Of a DNA stretch of 64,000 bases, positions 26,459 through 34,825 are shown in pieces. Under the pieces are notes generated by a model. That model searched no databases. It was given only the letters and a program-made list of their open reading frames with translations, and had not been told where the DNA came from. The stretch's first letter is position 1; each line of letters opens with the position of its first letter. The stretch is taken from NCBI RefSeq assembly GCF_027622855.1, contig NZ_JAPZVR010000001.1, positions 276,441 through 340,440 of the forward strand. The letters are read 5' to 3'. Source of the stretch: Glycomyces algeriensis (lineage in GTDB: Bacteria > Actinomycetota > Actinomycetes > Mycobacteriales > Micromonosporaceae). The translations under genes were made by a program, and so were the position numbers.

Positions 26459-26488
26459 GGCCCCGGGGAACCGCGTTCCCCGGGGCCT
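26458..26488. terminator. Strong terminator after the biosynthetic cluster
   Basis: 14-bp perfect arms with a 3-nt loop, beginning in the stop codon of the GT2 gene. It lies between convergent genes and marks the right edge of the cluster. Confidence 0.8.
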
Positions 26489-26499
26489 GCAGCCGTTGC

Positions 26500-27183
26500 T
26501 CAGAACTGGGCCGGAGCCAGGATCGGGCTGCCGACCTTGCCCAGGAGGTCGTTCGCCGGGTGGTTCCGCTCGCTGCCGAGGAAGAAGCTGAAGATCGCGC
26601 TCCGCCACTCGTCCGGCGAGATCCGGTTGTCGTGGTCGGCGTCGAGGTACTCGAACACGCGGTGGCTCTCCTGGTAGTCCACGCCGTGCCAGTTGCGCAG
26701 GAGCTGCACGAACTCGCCGGAGCCGATGAGGCCGTCGCCGTCCTCGTCGGCGATCGCGAAGTACGCGTCCGCGATCGAGGCGAGCTTCGCGGCGGCCGCG
26801 AACTGGTCGGCGATCATGTGCTTGGCGAGCGCGGCGCGCAGTTCCCGGCGCCCGACCCGGCCCTCTTCGGGGTCGGCCTTCGGGGCGATGAACTCGCTCC
26901 AGAGCCGCTCGGTGGCCTCGCGCAGCTCCAGGCCCATCGGGCTGTCGACCGGGATGCCGCGCGCACCGAGGACGCGGGCGGCGGCATGGTTCAGGTTCGC
27001 CTCGGTGATGTAGCCGTTCCCGTCGGTGTCGAGCGTGTCGAACCAGCGGTCGAACTTGTTGAGGCGGATCCTGCCGACGTTCGCGGGCCGCTGGGCCCTG
27101 ACCGCGATGGCGATCGCCGCTCCGGCCGCGACCGCGGTCGCGACGGCGCCGACTGCCAATGCCCTGCTGCGCTGCTTCTTCAT
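26500..27183 (-). CDS. EF-hand calcium-binding protein with N-terminal membrane anchor
   Basis: A 227-residue protein; ATG 27183 is chosen because upstream codons lack hydrophobic or EF-hand character. KKQRSR plus an Ala/Val-rich stretch of about 20 residues is a signal anchor. Three canonical EF loops follow: DTDGNGYITEANL, DEDGDGLIGSGEF and DADHDNRISPDEW; a degenerate one lies between the first two (KADPEEGRVGRREL). The arrangement resembles calerythrin-type proteins of actinomycetes. It is convergent with the cluster and not obviously part of it; a Ca-buffer or sensor role is possible. Confidence 0.85.
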   Translation of the reverse strand: MKKQRSRALAVGAVATAVAAGAAIAIAVRAQRPANVGRIRLNKFDRWFDTLDTDGNGYITEANLNHAAARVLGARGIPVDSPMGLELREATERLWSEFIAPKADPEEGRVGRRELRAALAKHMIADQFAAAAKLASIADAYFAIADEDGDGLIGSGEFVQLLRNWHGVDYQESHRVFEYLDADHDNRISPDEWRSAIFSFFLGSERNHPANDLLGKVGSPILAPAQF

Positions 27184-27499
27184 GGAGCTTCCGTTCCCTC
27201 TGGTGTGCGGTGACTGGACTCCCGTCCGGGAGTGTCCGGATTGCTGTCCAGGTCGGATCGTGCCACGGCGGACGCGCCCGGGGGACTGAAACCGCCGATC
27301 CGGCCCGGATGCCGGGACCGGTCCCGAGCGGACGGTGCCGCATCGGGGCGGTCCCGACGCCTGGCGGCTCACCCGCCGCCCGCGCCCGGACCGCCTCGCC
27401 GCCCTCGCAGACGCCGCCCTGTTCAGCACCGCGACACACGATCCGGCCCGGCGCTCCCGGGGCCGTTGCCGTCACCACCGCCGCATCGGCGACCCGGGG
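27184..27499. other. Intergenic region upstream of the EF-hand gene (no gene)
   Basis: A 316-bp gap between two minus-strand genes. It must hold the EF-hand gene promoter and the end of the fucosidase operon. I saw no convincing reading frame or strong hairpin. Confidence 0.5.
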
Positions 27500-28714
27500 C
27501 TACCGTTCGCCGGGCAGCGCCACCGGCACGATCTCGCCGCCGAAACCGGAGACCCGCACGGCCCCGGGGTCGTCCGCGACCACGACGAGCCTGCCGCCGC
27601 TGAGCCACGCCCGGTGCCAGCCGCCGTCAGGGGCCGCCACGGCCACCGCCGCGTCGGGCGCGCTCCGGTCCAAGGTGTACGGCTTGACCGCCCGCATCCA
27701 AGGGGCGACGCCGTTGAGCGTCCGCAGCTGGACGTCCGGGATCCGCCCCGAAGCGTCCGGGCCCACATTGAGCAGCAGGCGCCCGCCCCGCGAGACCACG
27801 TCCGCGTAGTGCTGCGCGAGTGCGCGCGGGCTCAGGGTCAGCGCCTCGTCCTCGACCCGGTTGTACCCGAACGAGAGCCCGAGGCCCCGGTTGTGCTCCC
27901 AGCCGGAGCCGGTCTCGTGCTGCGCGAACTGGGAGTACTCGCTCGTGCGGAAGTCCCACACGTCCGCGCCCCACCGGTCGTTGACGATGCCGTCGGGAAC
28001 CACCGTCCGGTAGTGGGCCATGAGCCCGGCGAGCGAGCCGTCCTCCTTGCCCGCGTCGGGCCATTCGATGTCGTTCCACAGCACCGACGGCGCGAACCGG
28101 TCGATGAGGTCGCGCACATGGGCGGTCGCGTAGGCGGCGTACGCGGCGTCGACCGGGCGGGTGCGGTGGAGGTCGTCGCCGAACTGGAGCGGCGGCGTCG
28201 GGGCGAACTTCCAGTCCAGGCCCCCGGAGTAGTACACGCCGAAGCGCATCCCCTCCTGCCGGACGGCCGCCGCGAGCGGCGCGAGCAGGTCCTGCCGCGG
28301 GCCGCGGTCGACCGTGTTGAAGCCCGCGCTTCCCGGTGCGTCCCAAAGGGTCACGCCGTCATGGTGCTTCGTGACGGGCACGACGTAGTCCGTCCCGAGC
28401 CCGGCGAAGAGCTTCGCCCAGGCGGCCGGGTCGTACGCCTCGGCCCGCCACTTGTCCAGGAAGTCCTCGTACGGCGCCGAACCGTGGACCTCGGCGTGGT
28501 GCGCCGCGGCCAGGGAGCCCTCGATGCGGATCGTGTTGGCGTACCACTCGGCGTACGAGTTGTGCTTGAACCAGCCGCCCTCGGGCTCGCCCTCGCCGAA
28601 CGTGTTGTCCACTTCGGCCCAGGCCGGCACCGAATACGGTCCCCAGTGGATGAAGATGCCGAGGCTCGCCTCCTGCGCCCAGTCGGGGAGGCGCTCGCGG
28701 TGCGTTGCAGTCAT
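27500..28714 (-). CDS. Alpha-L-fucosidase, GH29, cytoplasmic
   Basis: A 404-residue retaining fucosidase without a signal peptide. The N-terminus LPDWAQEASLGIFIHWGPYSVPAW is the GH29 signature. YVVPVTKHHDGVTLWD follows, and the nucleophile is D215 in VLWNDIEWPD. DIVNDRWG and LLLNVGPDASG complete the family order. The acid/base residue varies in GH29 and is not assigned. Its start lies 2 bp after the stop of the fucose mutarotase gene, so the two are co-transcribed. It would release L-fucose from imported fucosyl-oligosaccharides. Confidence 0.93.
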   Translation of the reverse strand: MTATHRERLPDWAQEASLGIFIHWGPYSVPAWAEVDNTFGEGEPEGGWFKHNSYAEWYANTIRIEGSLAAAHHAEVHGSAPYEDFLDKWRAEAYDPAAWAKLFAGLGTDYVVPVTKHHDGVTLWDAPGSAGFNTVDRGPRQDLLAPLAAAVRQEGMRFGVYYSGGLDWKFAPTPPLQFGDDLHRTRPVDAAYAAYATAHVRDLIDRFAPSVLWNDIEWPDAGKEDGSLAGLMAHYRTVVPDGIVNDRWGADVWDFRTSEYSQFAQHETGSGWEHNRGLGLSFGYNRVEDEALTLSPRALAQHYADVVSRGGRLLLNVGPDASGRIPDVQLRTLNGVAPWMRAVKPYTLDRSAPDAAVAVAAPDGGWHRAWLSGGRLVVVADDPGAVRVSGFGGEIVPVALPGER

Positions 28715-28716
28715 GT

Positions 28717-29151
28717 TCAAGAGGCCTTTCGTGGTGTCACGCCGACGACGCCGATCGTGAGCAGGAGGTTCGCGTACTGGCGCTGGTCGCCGGTGGCGAT
28801 GACGACGGCGGTGTCCGTGGTCCGCGCGAGGTCGTAGAAGGCGAACCGCTCGACCGCCTCGAACGGCACCTCGTCGCCGAGCGCGGCCCGGTAGCCCTCG
28901 TGTGCGGGCACCGCCGGGCCGTCGGACGCCATCACGACCGCGTGCTCGACCGCCGCCGCGTCGAGCAGCGTCTCCAGCACCTGGTCGCCCGTGAGCAGGC
29001 CCGGACGGAGGTTGAGGTAGATAATCGCCGCCGCCGGATTGGCATGCGTCGAGCATGGGAAGTGCCCGTCCGCGATGAGGATCCGCGAGCCGTGGCCGGC
29101 CGCGGCCAGCGCCGCGAGGAGCGGCGGGTGGATGAGCGGGTATTTGAGCAT
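28717..29151 (-). CDS. fucU: L-fucose mutarotase (RbsD/FucU family)
   Basis: A 144-residue protein. LKYPLIHPPLLAALAAAGHGSRILIADGHFP is the RbsD/FucU signature, with the catalytic His in the GHG segment and the following IADGHFP. YANLLLTIGVV near the end is also typical. It interconverts the alpha and beta anomers of L-fucose. GGAAGGGAAG lies just before the ATG. Pairing with the GH29 gene favours fucose over ribose. No fucose isomerase, kinase or aldolase is seen; the oxidative enzymes at 49-54 kb fit instead. Confidence 0.85.
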   Translation of the reverse strand: MLKYPLIHPPLLAALAAAGHGSRILIADGHFPCSTHANPAAAIIYLNLRPGLLTGDQVLETLLDAAAVEHAVVMASDGPAVPAHEGYRAALGDEVPFEAVERFAFYDLARTTDTAVVIATGDQRQYANLLLTIGVVGVTPRKAS

Positions 29152-29197
29152 GCTTCCCTTCCCTGGTCGGTCGGCCCTCAGGCGCGACCGTTACCAA

Positions 29198-29215
29198 GAT
29201 ACATCTGATCTATAC
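29198..29215. promoter_or_regulatory. Imperfect palindrome in the fucU/GH29 promoter
   Basis: GATACATCTGATCTATAC, read on the minus strand as GTATAGATCAGATGTATC. It resembles the sequence at 37082-37098 in front of the esterase gene at 13 of 17 positions, suggesting shared control, perhaps by the GntR protein at 36231. Confidence 0.35.
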
Positions 29216-29343
29216 GAGCGATCGACAGGCATATTTCACCTGAAAACAGACTTTAATGGCAGTCTGAGGCCGTCTTCATTCGATCTCTACGCCGATGGCG
29301 CGATCCTCGCGGACCGCGCCATCAGTGTTCGGTCGAACCGGGA

Positions 29344-31764
29344 TCAGCCCAGCGTCCACCGCTGGTTCGAGCCGCCGTTGCAGCTCCACAGCACCACCTT
29401 GGAACCGTTCGCGGTCGCCGCACCGGAGACGTCGAGGCACAGCCCCGACGCGGCGTTGGTGATCGTGCCGTTCGCGTTGCGGTTCCACTGCTGGTTCGCG
29501 CCGCCGTGGCACGACCAGATGATGGCCGGCGTGCCGTTGGCCGAGCCGCCGCCGGACGCGTCCAGGCAGCGCCGGTTCCCGTCCGCGTACACCGTGAACT
29601 CGCCTGCGGCCGTGTAGGTCCACTGCTGGTTCGCGCCGGTCCAGCAGTCGTAGATCTGCAGCTGCGTGCCGTTGGTCGTGGACTGGTTCGGCACGTCCAG
29701 GCACCGGTTCGCGCTGGCCGAGCGCAATGCGCCCGTGCCGCCGCCCGGTGTGCCGCCGTCGCGCGGTCCGGCGGCCGCCATGATCTGCGAGGCCGCCGCC
29801 GGGGGCGAGCCGGCGTTGAACGTGGTGTTGTTCCTGACCGTGTTGCCGCGCTGGCCGTCCACGAGTCCGGTGATGCTCGAGTTCGTGGAGAAGTTCCCGG
29901 TCACGGACATGTTGCCGGTGAGGTTGCCGCTCTGGTTGTTGGCGTGGGCCCACTGGCCGTAGGTGTTGCGGAAGACGTTGCCGGACAGGTTGAAGTACCG
30001 CGAGCCTTCGTCGAAGTACATGCCGAGCTGGCCGCTGTTCTCGCAGAAGTTCCCGGTGACGGCGCTGTTCGGGTGCGCGGACAGCGAGTAGATGCACCCG
30101 GCGTCGAACAGGGTCTCCACGACGTTGCGCACGTGGTTGCCGGTGACGTTCACGTACTGCGAGGTCGTGGGCGTCTGGTAGATCGGCTGGTAGTCGTAGA
30201 GCCCGCGGTTGAGGTACTCGGGGCTGCCGCCCGGATCGTTGGCGCCCCAGCCGAAGCCGACGTTGATGCCGCTGTAAGGCAGGTCGGAGACGTAGTTGTT
30301 GGCGATGGTGAGCCGGGTGGCGTAGGTGCCGAGGATCGCGACCTGGTCGAGGTATTCGACCGCGGTGTCGTGGATGCTGTTGTCGCTGATCATGATGTCG
30401 CTGTTGAGCATGCGCGGGTCGGAGGGGTGGTGGGCGTCGGGGCGGACCCCGCCGACCGTGATGCCGCCGCCGGCGCCTGCGGTGAAGGTGTTGCCGATGA
30501 CCTTGATGTTCTTGGCGCCCAACCCGACTCCGGTGCTGTGCGCGTTGGCGTCGTTGCCGATGCCCAGGTCGACCGAGCCGAGGTTCCGGAAGGTGTTTCC
30601 GGTGAAGGTGATCCCGTCGGCGGCCGAGACCTGCACGGCGGCGGGGACCTGCGCCCAGCCGTTGCGCGCGGCCTCGAAGCCCTTGCAACCGGAGCGGCAC
30701 GAGGTGAACGCGTCGGCGGGCCGCTGGGCCTGGACGCCGGTGATGAAGGTGCCGGTCTGCTGGTTCGCGTACCCGTTGTTCGAGCTGGAGTCCAGCCAGC
30801 TGGTGCCGGTGAAGGTGAGCCCGGCGAACTCGAGCGCGCGCACCGGCGCGTCGTACGTGCCGCCGACCTCGACGAGCGTCTCCAGGCGCGGCAGCTCGAC
30901 CTTGGCGTTCGCCATGTTCTGGCCCGAGAGCGGCTTGTAGTAGAGCCGCCCGGCGGCCGTGTCGAGGTACCACTCGCCGCCCTGGTCGAGGAAGCGCTTG
31001 GAGTTGAGCAGGAAGAACTGCGGTGTGCGGAACGGGTTCTGGATCGCGTCGTACCCGTAGGTGTTGTTGTTCCACGCGGGCTGCTGCATGGTCACGGTCC
31101 GGCCGCTGATGCCCTGGACGGGCGCGAACCGGTTGGTGAAGGAGAGCAGGGCCTGGAGTTCGATGCGCTGCTTGTCGGGCAGCGACGCCAGGTAGTCGAA
31201 GTTGCCGTTGTTGAGGGTGAACCCGCTCGCGTTCAGCGTCATGTCCGAGGGCGCGATGCCCGTGCGGGCCCGCTGGGCGAGGACGCCGTCCACGTAGAGC
31301 TGCCGGGTGTCGAAGCCGGTGCCGACGTCGGCCCGGTAGATCCCGGTCGCGGCGTCGTCGAGGGTCCAGCCGGTGACCGGCTGCGCGCCGGTCACCACGG
31401 GGGCCGCGCCTTCGGCGGCCTGCCAGGTCACGGTGTGGCCGTTGCGCCCGGAGTCGGTCGCGTTGAACCGCAGGGGACTGGTGAGCCGGTAGGTGCCGGC
31501 GAGGAGGTTGACCGAGACGTCGCCGTCGCCCGCCCCGGCGGCCTGGCGGGCCCGCTTCTGGGCCTCGGTCAGGGTCTTGAGCGGTTGGCTCGAGCTGCCC
31601 GGGCCGGTGTCGCTGCCGGTGGGGGAGACGTAGAAGTCGTACGCGGTCTGCGCTTGTGCCGGGGAAGCGCCGGGGCCCGCGAGGGCTCCGGCGACGGCGA
31701 GAAGCAGTACCGCCGCGAGGGCGAGTCGTTTCTGGAGTGAACACAGCGGGGGTGAGTGCCGCAT
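29344..31764 (-). CDS. Secreted right-handed beta-helix glycosidase (GH141-like) with ricin-B domain
   Basis: An 806-residue exported protein. ATG 31764 is preferred (AAAGG 9 nt upstream); ATG 31782 lacks a ribosome site. The signal peptide ends near SPAQAQ. The mature start YDFYVSPTGSDTGPGSSSQP opens a long parallel beta-helix (residues about 45-660) with many N/G turn repeats (GNTFRNLG, GNFCENSG). The closest family I can recall is GH141, whose members include alpha-L-fucosidases acting on pectin; GH120 is an alternative. Residues about 680-806 form a ricin-B lectin with three QQW/QRW repeats. The neighbouring GH29, fucU and enolase genes make a fucosyl or related substrate plausible. Confidence 0.55.
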   Translation of the reverse strand: MRHSPPLCSLQKRLALAAVLLLAVAGALAGPGASPAQAQTAYDFYVSPTGSDTGPGSSSQPLKTLTEAQKRARQAAGAGDGDVSVNLLAGTYRLTSPLRFNATDSGRNGHTVTWQAAEGAAPVVTGAQPVTGWTLDDAATGIYRADVGTGFDTRQLYVDGVLAQRARTGIAPSDMTLNASGFTLNNGNFDYLASLPDKQRIELQALLSFTNRFAPVQGISGRTVTMQQPAWNNNTYGYDAIQNPFRTPQFFLLNSKRFLDQGGEWYLDTAAGRLYYKPLSGQNMANAKVELPRLETLVEVGGTYDAPVRALEFAGLTFTGTSWLDSSSNNGYANQQTGTFITGVQAQRPADAFTSCRSGCKGFEAARNGWAQVPAAVQVSAADGITFTGNTFRNLGSVDLGIGNDANAHSTGVGLGAKNIKVIGNTFTAGAGGGITVGGVRPDAHHPSDPRMLNSDIMISDNSIHDTAVEYLDQVAILGTYATRLTIANNYVSDLPYSGINVGFGWGANDPGGSPEYLNRGLYDYQPIYQTPTTSQYVNVTGNHVRNVVETLFDAGCIYSLSAHPNSAVTGNFCENSGQLGMYFDEGSRYFNLSGNVFRNTYGQWAHANNQSGNLTGNMSVTGNFSTNSSITGLVDGQRGNTVRNNTTFNAGSPPAAASQIMAAAGPRDGGTPGGGTGALRSASANRCLDVPNQSTTNGTQLQIYDCWTGANQQWTYTAAGEFTVYADGNRRCLDASGGGSANGTPAIIWSCHGGANQQWNRNANGTITNAASGLCLDVSGAATANGSKVVLWSCNGGSNQRWTLG

Positions 31765-31799
31765 GGCGTGTTGCCTTTCCATCGTTGGCGAGGCGGGTC

Positions 31800-33038
31800 C
31801 TAGGGTTCGGTGACGGGTACTCGCAGCTCGGCGGGGGTTGCCTCGGGGTCCTCCTGACCGCGGCGAGCAGGGGATCGGTGGGTCGGGTCGCCCTGCCGCG
31901 GGGTCGCGAGCAGGTGCAGTCCGGCGCGTTCGGGCCGGACTCCCGGACCGGCGGGGTCCGCGTGGCGCGGTCTCGGGCCGAGTCCGGTGATGGCTCCCTC
32001 ATGGACTGTGAGGCCCAGGCCGGGAGTGTCGCCGAGGACGAACGCGCCGTCCTCGATGTCGAGGTCGGCGGTGACGCCGACGGGCGGGCGCAGGTCCTGC
32101 AACTCGCTGACCAGGTGGTTCGGTACCGCCGTGGCGGCATGGAGCAGCCCCACGGGCACGTTCCCGATGGGGCTCACCGGCAGGTCGAACGCGTGCGCCA
32201 GCGCGGCCGTGCGCAGGAAGTGGGTGACGCCGCCGACCGCGGAGGTCTGGACGATGTCGACCCCGCCCGCGTTGAGGAGCGGGCGGAACTGCTCGAGGCC
32301 GGTGAGGTTCTCACCGGTCGCGACGGCGGCGCGCACGCCCTGCTGCACCACCGCGAGGCCTTCGGCGTCCCAGCGCCGCACCGGCTCCTCGACCCACGCG
32401 AGGTCGATCGTGCGCTCGAGCTCGCCGACGTACCGCACGGCCTGCTTGCGCGACCACATCTCGTTCGCGTCGAGCATGAGGCCCGGCCGCGCGGCGCCCG
32501 CGTCTGCCAGCACGTCCCGCACCAGGGCGAGGCGCCGCCGGTCGGCCTCGACGTCAAGGCCGCCTTTGAGTTTCGCCGCGCGCAGGCCGCGCTCGGCGTA
32601 CACGCGGTAGGCCGCGGCGAGCTCGTCATCGCCGAGTCCGATGTCGAGCCCGGACGCGTAGGCGGGGACGACCCGGTCGCGTCCGCCGAGGAACCGCCAG
32701 AGCGGCTCCTCGGCGGCCTGGGCCTTGAGGTCCCACAGGGCCGTGTCGAGCGCGCCGATGGTGGCGAACACCGCCCCGCCGTGCCCGGCTTTGAAGGTGC
32801 GGCGCAGCATCCGGTCGTACAGCGCGGTGACGCTCCGCGGGTCCTCGCCCTCGATCGCGGCGAACACCGCCGCGATCTCCGCATGGGAGCCGATGCCGAC
32901 GCCGGTGAGGCCCTCGTCGGTGTCCACCAGGACGAGCGGGATGGTCGTGACGCCGTCGGCGAGCACGCCGTTGGCGTCGCCGACGGGCCGCGCCCATTCC
33001 TGGATCGTCGTCAGCGTGCGGTAACCGGTGATCCGCAT
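31800..33038 (-). CDS. Enolase-superfamily (mandelate racemase/muconate lactonizing-like) enzyme with altered catalytic His
   Basis: A 412-residue enzyme from ATG 33038. N-terminal capping domain to about residue 125, then the TIM barrel. KxK is in RAAKLKGG, metal ligands in LMLDANEMW, AWVEEP and VATGENL, followed by DIVQTSAVGGVTHF. Where relatives have PHG for the catalytic His, this protein has SPIG, with Ile at 291. The last 60 or so residues are a Pro/Arg-rich tail not typical of the family. It is probably an acid-sugar dehydratase or epimerase; substrate unknown. One base separates it from the permease gene upstream, so it serves the importer's sugar. Confidence 0.72.
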   Translation of the reverse strand: MRITGYRTLTTIQEWARPVGDANGVLADGVTTIPLVLVDTDEGLTGVGIGSHAEIAAVFAAIEGEDPRSVTALYDRMLRRTFKAGHGGAVFATIGALDTALWDLKAQAAEEPLWRFLGGRDRVVPAYASGLDIGLGDDELAAAYRVYAERGLRAAKLKGGLDVEADRRRLALVRDVLADAGAARPGLMLDANEMWSRKQAVRYVGELERTIDLAWVEEPVRRWDAEGLAVVQQGVRAAVATGENLTGLEQFRPLLNAGGVDIVQTSAVGGVTHFLRTAALAHAFDLPVSPIGNVPVGLLHAATAVPNHLVSELQDLRPPVGVTADLDIEDGAFVLGDTPGLGLTVHEGAITGLGPRPRHADPAGPGVRPERAGLHLLATPRQGDPTHRSPARRGQEDPEATPAELRVPVTEP

Positions 33039-33039
33039 G

Positions 33040-33867
33040 TCATCCCTTCGTGGCGCCGGCGGTGACACCGGCGGTGATCTGGCGCTGGAAGCAGAGGTAG
33101 AGCACGAGGACCGGGACGGCCGCGATGAGCACGCCCCCGGCGAACGTGGGGATGTCCGCCGAGTACTGGCCGCGCAGGGAGGTGACCCCGACCATGAGGG
33201 TGCGGTGCTCGGCGGAGGGCATGAGCAGCAGCGCGATGAGCACGTCGTTCCAGCAGAACAGGGCGTTGAGGATGCCCACCGAGAGCAGCGCGGGCCGCCC
33301 CAGCGGCAGCATGATCCGGCCGTAGACCCCGTACACGGAGTTGCCGTCGATGCGGGCGGCGTCGATGATCTCGGGCGGGATCCCGCTGTAGTAGCTGGTC
33401 ATCAGGAACACCGTGAACGGCAGGAACTGCGCGGTGTAGGCGAGGATCAGCCCGGGGTAGGTGTCGATGAGCCCGGCCTGCCCCATGGTGCGGGCGAGCG
33501 GGACCATGATGACCTGGAACGGGATGAACAGCGCCGAGAGCACCGCCAGGAACAGGAGCCTTGAGCCGCGGAACCGCAACTGGCTCAAGGCGAATCCGGC
33601 CATGGACCCGAAGAGCAGCAGGAGCGCGACCGAGCCGGTGACGACCAGGATCGAGTTGGCGAGGTAGCGGCCCATGTCGGCGCTGGCCCAGGCGGTGGCG
33701 AACGCGTCCCAGCGCAGGCCTTCGGCCGGGGCGAAGCGGTCGAGCACGTACTCGTGCCGGGTCTTCATGGCGACGTTGGCGGTGAACACCATCGGGTAGA
33801 CGGTGGCGATCGCCAAGGCGGCCATGGGGATCGCGGCGAGCCAGCGGCCCGCGCGGAGCGGTGACAT
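33040..33867 (-). CDS. ABC sugar importer permease, MalG type
   Basis: A 275-residue CUT1 permease with six spans, starting near RWLAAIPMAALAIATVYPMVF. The EAA loop reads IDAARIDGNSVYGVYGRIMLP. The C-terminus is GVTAGATKG. ATG 33867 overlaps the stop of the partner permease (TGATG). It belongs to the operon binding protein - permease - permease - enolase. Confidence 0.92.
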   Translation of the reverse strand: MSPLRAGRWLAAIPMAALAIATVYPMVFTANVAMKTRHEYVLDRFAPAEGLRWDAFATAWASADMGRYLANSILVVTGSVALLLLFGSMAGFALSQLRFRGSRLLFLAVLSALFIPFQVIMVPLARTMGQAGLIDTYPGLILAYTAQFLPFTVFLMTSYYSGIPPEIIDAARIDGNSVYGVYGRIMLPLGRPALLSVGILNALFCWNDVLIALLLMPSAEHRTLMVGVTSLRGQYSADIPTFAGGVLIAAVPVLVLYLCFQRQITAGVTAGATKG

Positions 33868-34823
33868 CAGTCCTCCCTCCCGGCCCGGCGCAGGACGGCG
33901 ATCTGGCCCAGTCCGACGACGAGCATGACGCCGAAGAGCACTGTGGACGCCGCGGATGCGAGGGCCGGGCGCCCCATCTGGCCCTGCTGGAACCAGATGT
34001 AGTACTCGGGCAGGTAGGTCGAGCCCTCCGGGCCGCCGCCGGTCATCACGTAGAGCAGGCCGAACATCGAGGTGAGCATGCCGATCATGGTGGTGACGAC
34101 GACGAACTGGATGGTGCGCGAGAGCCCGGGGACGATCACGTGCCGCACCACGCGCGGCAGCGAGGCGCCGTCGACGCGGGCGGCGTCGATGAGCGAGGCG
34201 TCCAGCGTGGCGAATCCGGCGAGGAACACCACGAGCGCCATCCCGAAGGTGGCCCAGATGTGCACGCCCACAACGGCGAACATGGCGATGTCCGGGTCGC
34301 CGAGCCAGTCGACGGGCCCGAGCCCCACGGTGCCGAGGAGCGCGTTGGCGGGGCCGTCGAAGGCGAGCAGCAGGTTGAAGATCGCGCCGATGATCACCGG
34401 GGAGAGGACCGCGGGGAAGAAGTAGACGCTGCGGTACACCCGGTGCCCGGGCACCCGCAGGTAGATGAAGGTGGCGAGGAGCCCGGGGATGAGGACGGCC
34501 ACGGGCAGGAGCAGCACGAGCAGGCCCACGTTCCGCATGGACGCCAGGAACAGCGGGTCCTCGAACAGCGCGGCGTAGTTGTCGAGTCCGACGGCCTGCC
34601 CGTTGCGGTCGCCGTCGCCGGTGAACGAGAAGTTCACGCCGAGGGCCAGCGGGTAGAGCCGGAACACGCCGATGATGAGCGCCGCGGGCGCGACGAGCAC
34701 ATAGGGCGCGAGCCGTTCGGCCCGGGACCTGCCCGCGGCGCCGCGCCCGGATCTCACGCGGCGCCGCGGGGTCGGAGTGCCGGGCCGGACGGGGGTCCGG
34801 ACCGGCGTGGCGAGTGGCGGCAT
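33867..34823 (-). CDS. ABC sugar importer permease, MalF type
   Basis: A 318-residue CUT1 permease from ATG 34823, 2 bp after the binding-protein gene. It has an Arg/Pro-rich cytoplasmic N-terminus of about 40 residues, then LAPYVLVAPAALIIGVFRLY as first span. The EAA loop is LIDAARVDGASLPRVVRHVIV. A start further upstream would overlap the binding protein in another frame and was rejected. Confidence 0.92.
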   Translation of the reverse strand: MPPLATPVRTPVRPGTPTPRRRVRSGRGAAGRSRAERLAPYVLVAPAALIIGVFRLYPLALGVNFSFTGDGDRNGQAVGLDNYAALFEDPLFLASMRNVGLLVLLLPVAVLIPGLLATFIYLRVPGHRVYRSVYFFPAVLSPVIIGAIFNLLLAFDGPANALLGTVGLGPVDWLGDPDIAMFAVVGVHIWATFGMALVVFLAGFATLDASLIDAARVDGASLPRVVRHVIVPGLSRTIQFVVVTTMIGMLTSMFGLLYVMTGGGPEGSTYLPEYYIWFQQGQMGRPALASAASTVLFGVMLVVGLGQIAVLRRAGRED

Positions 34824-34825
34824 GC

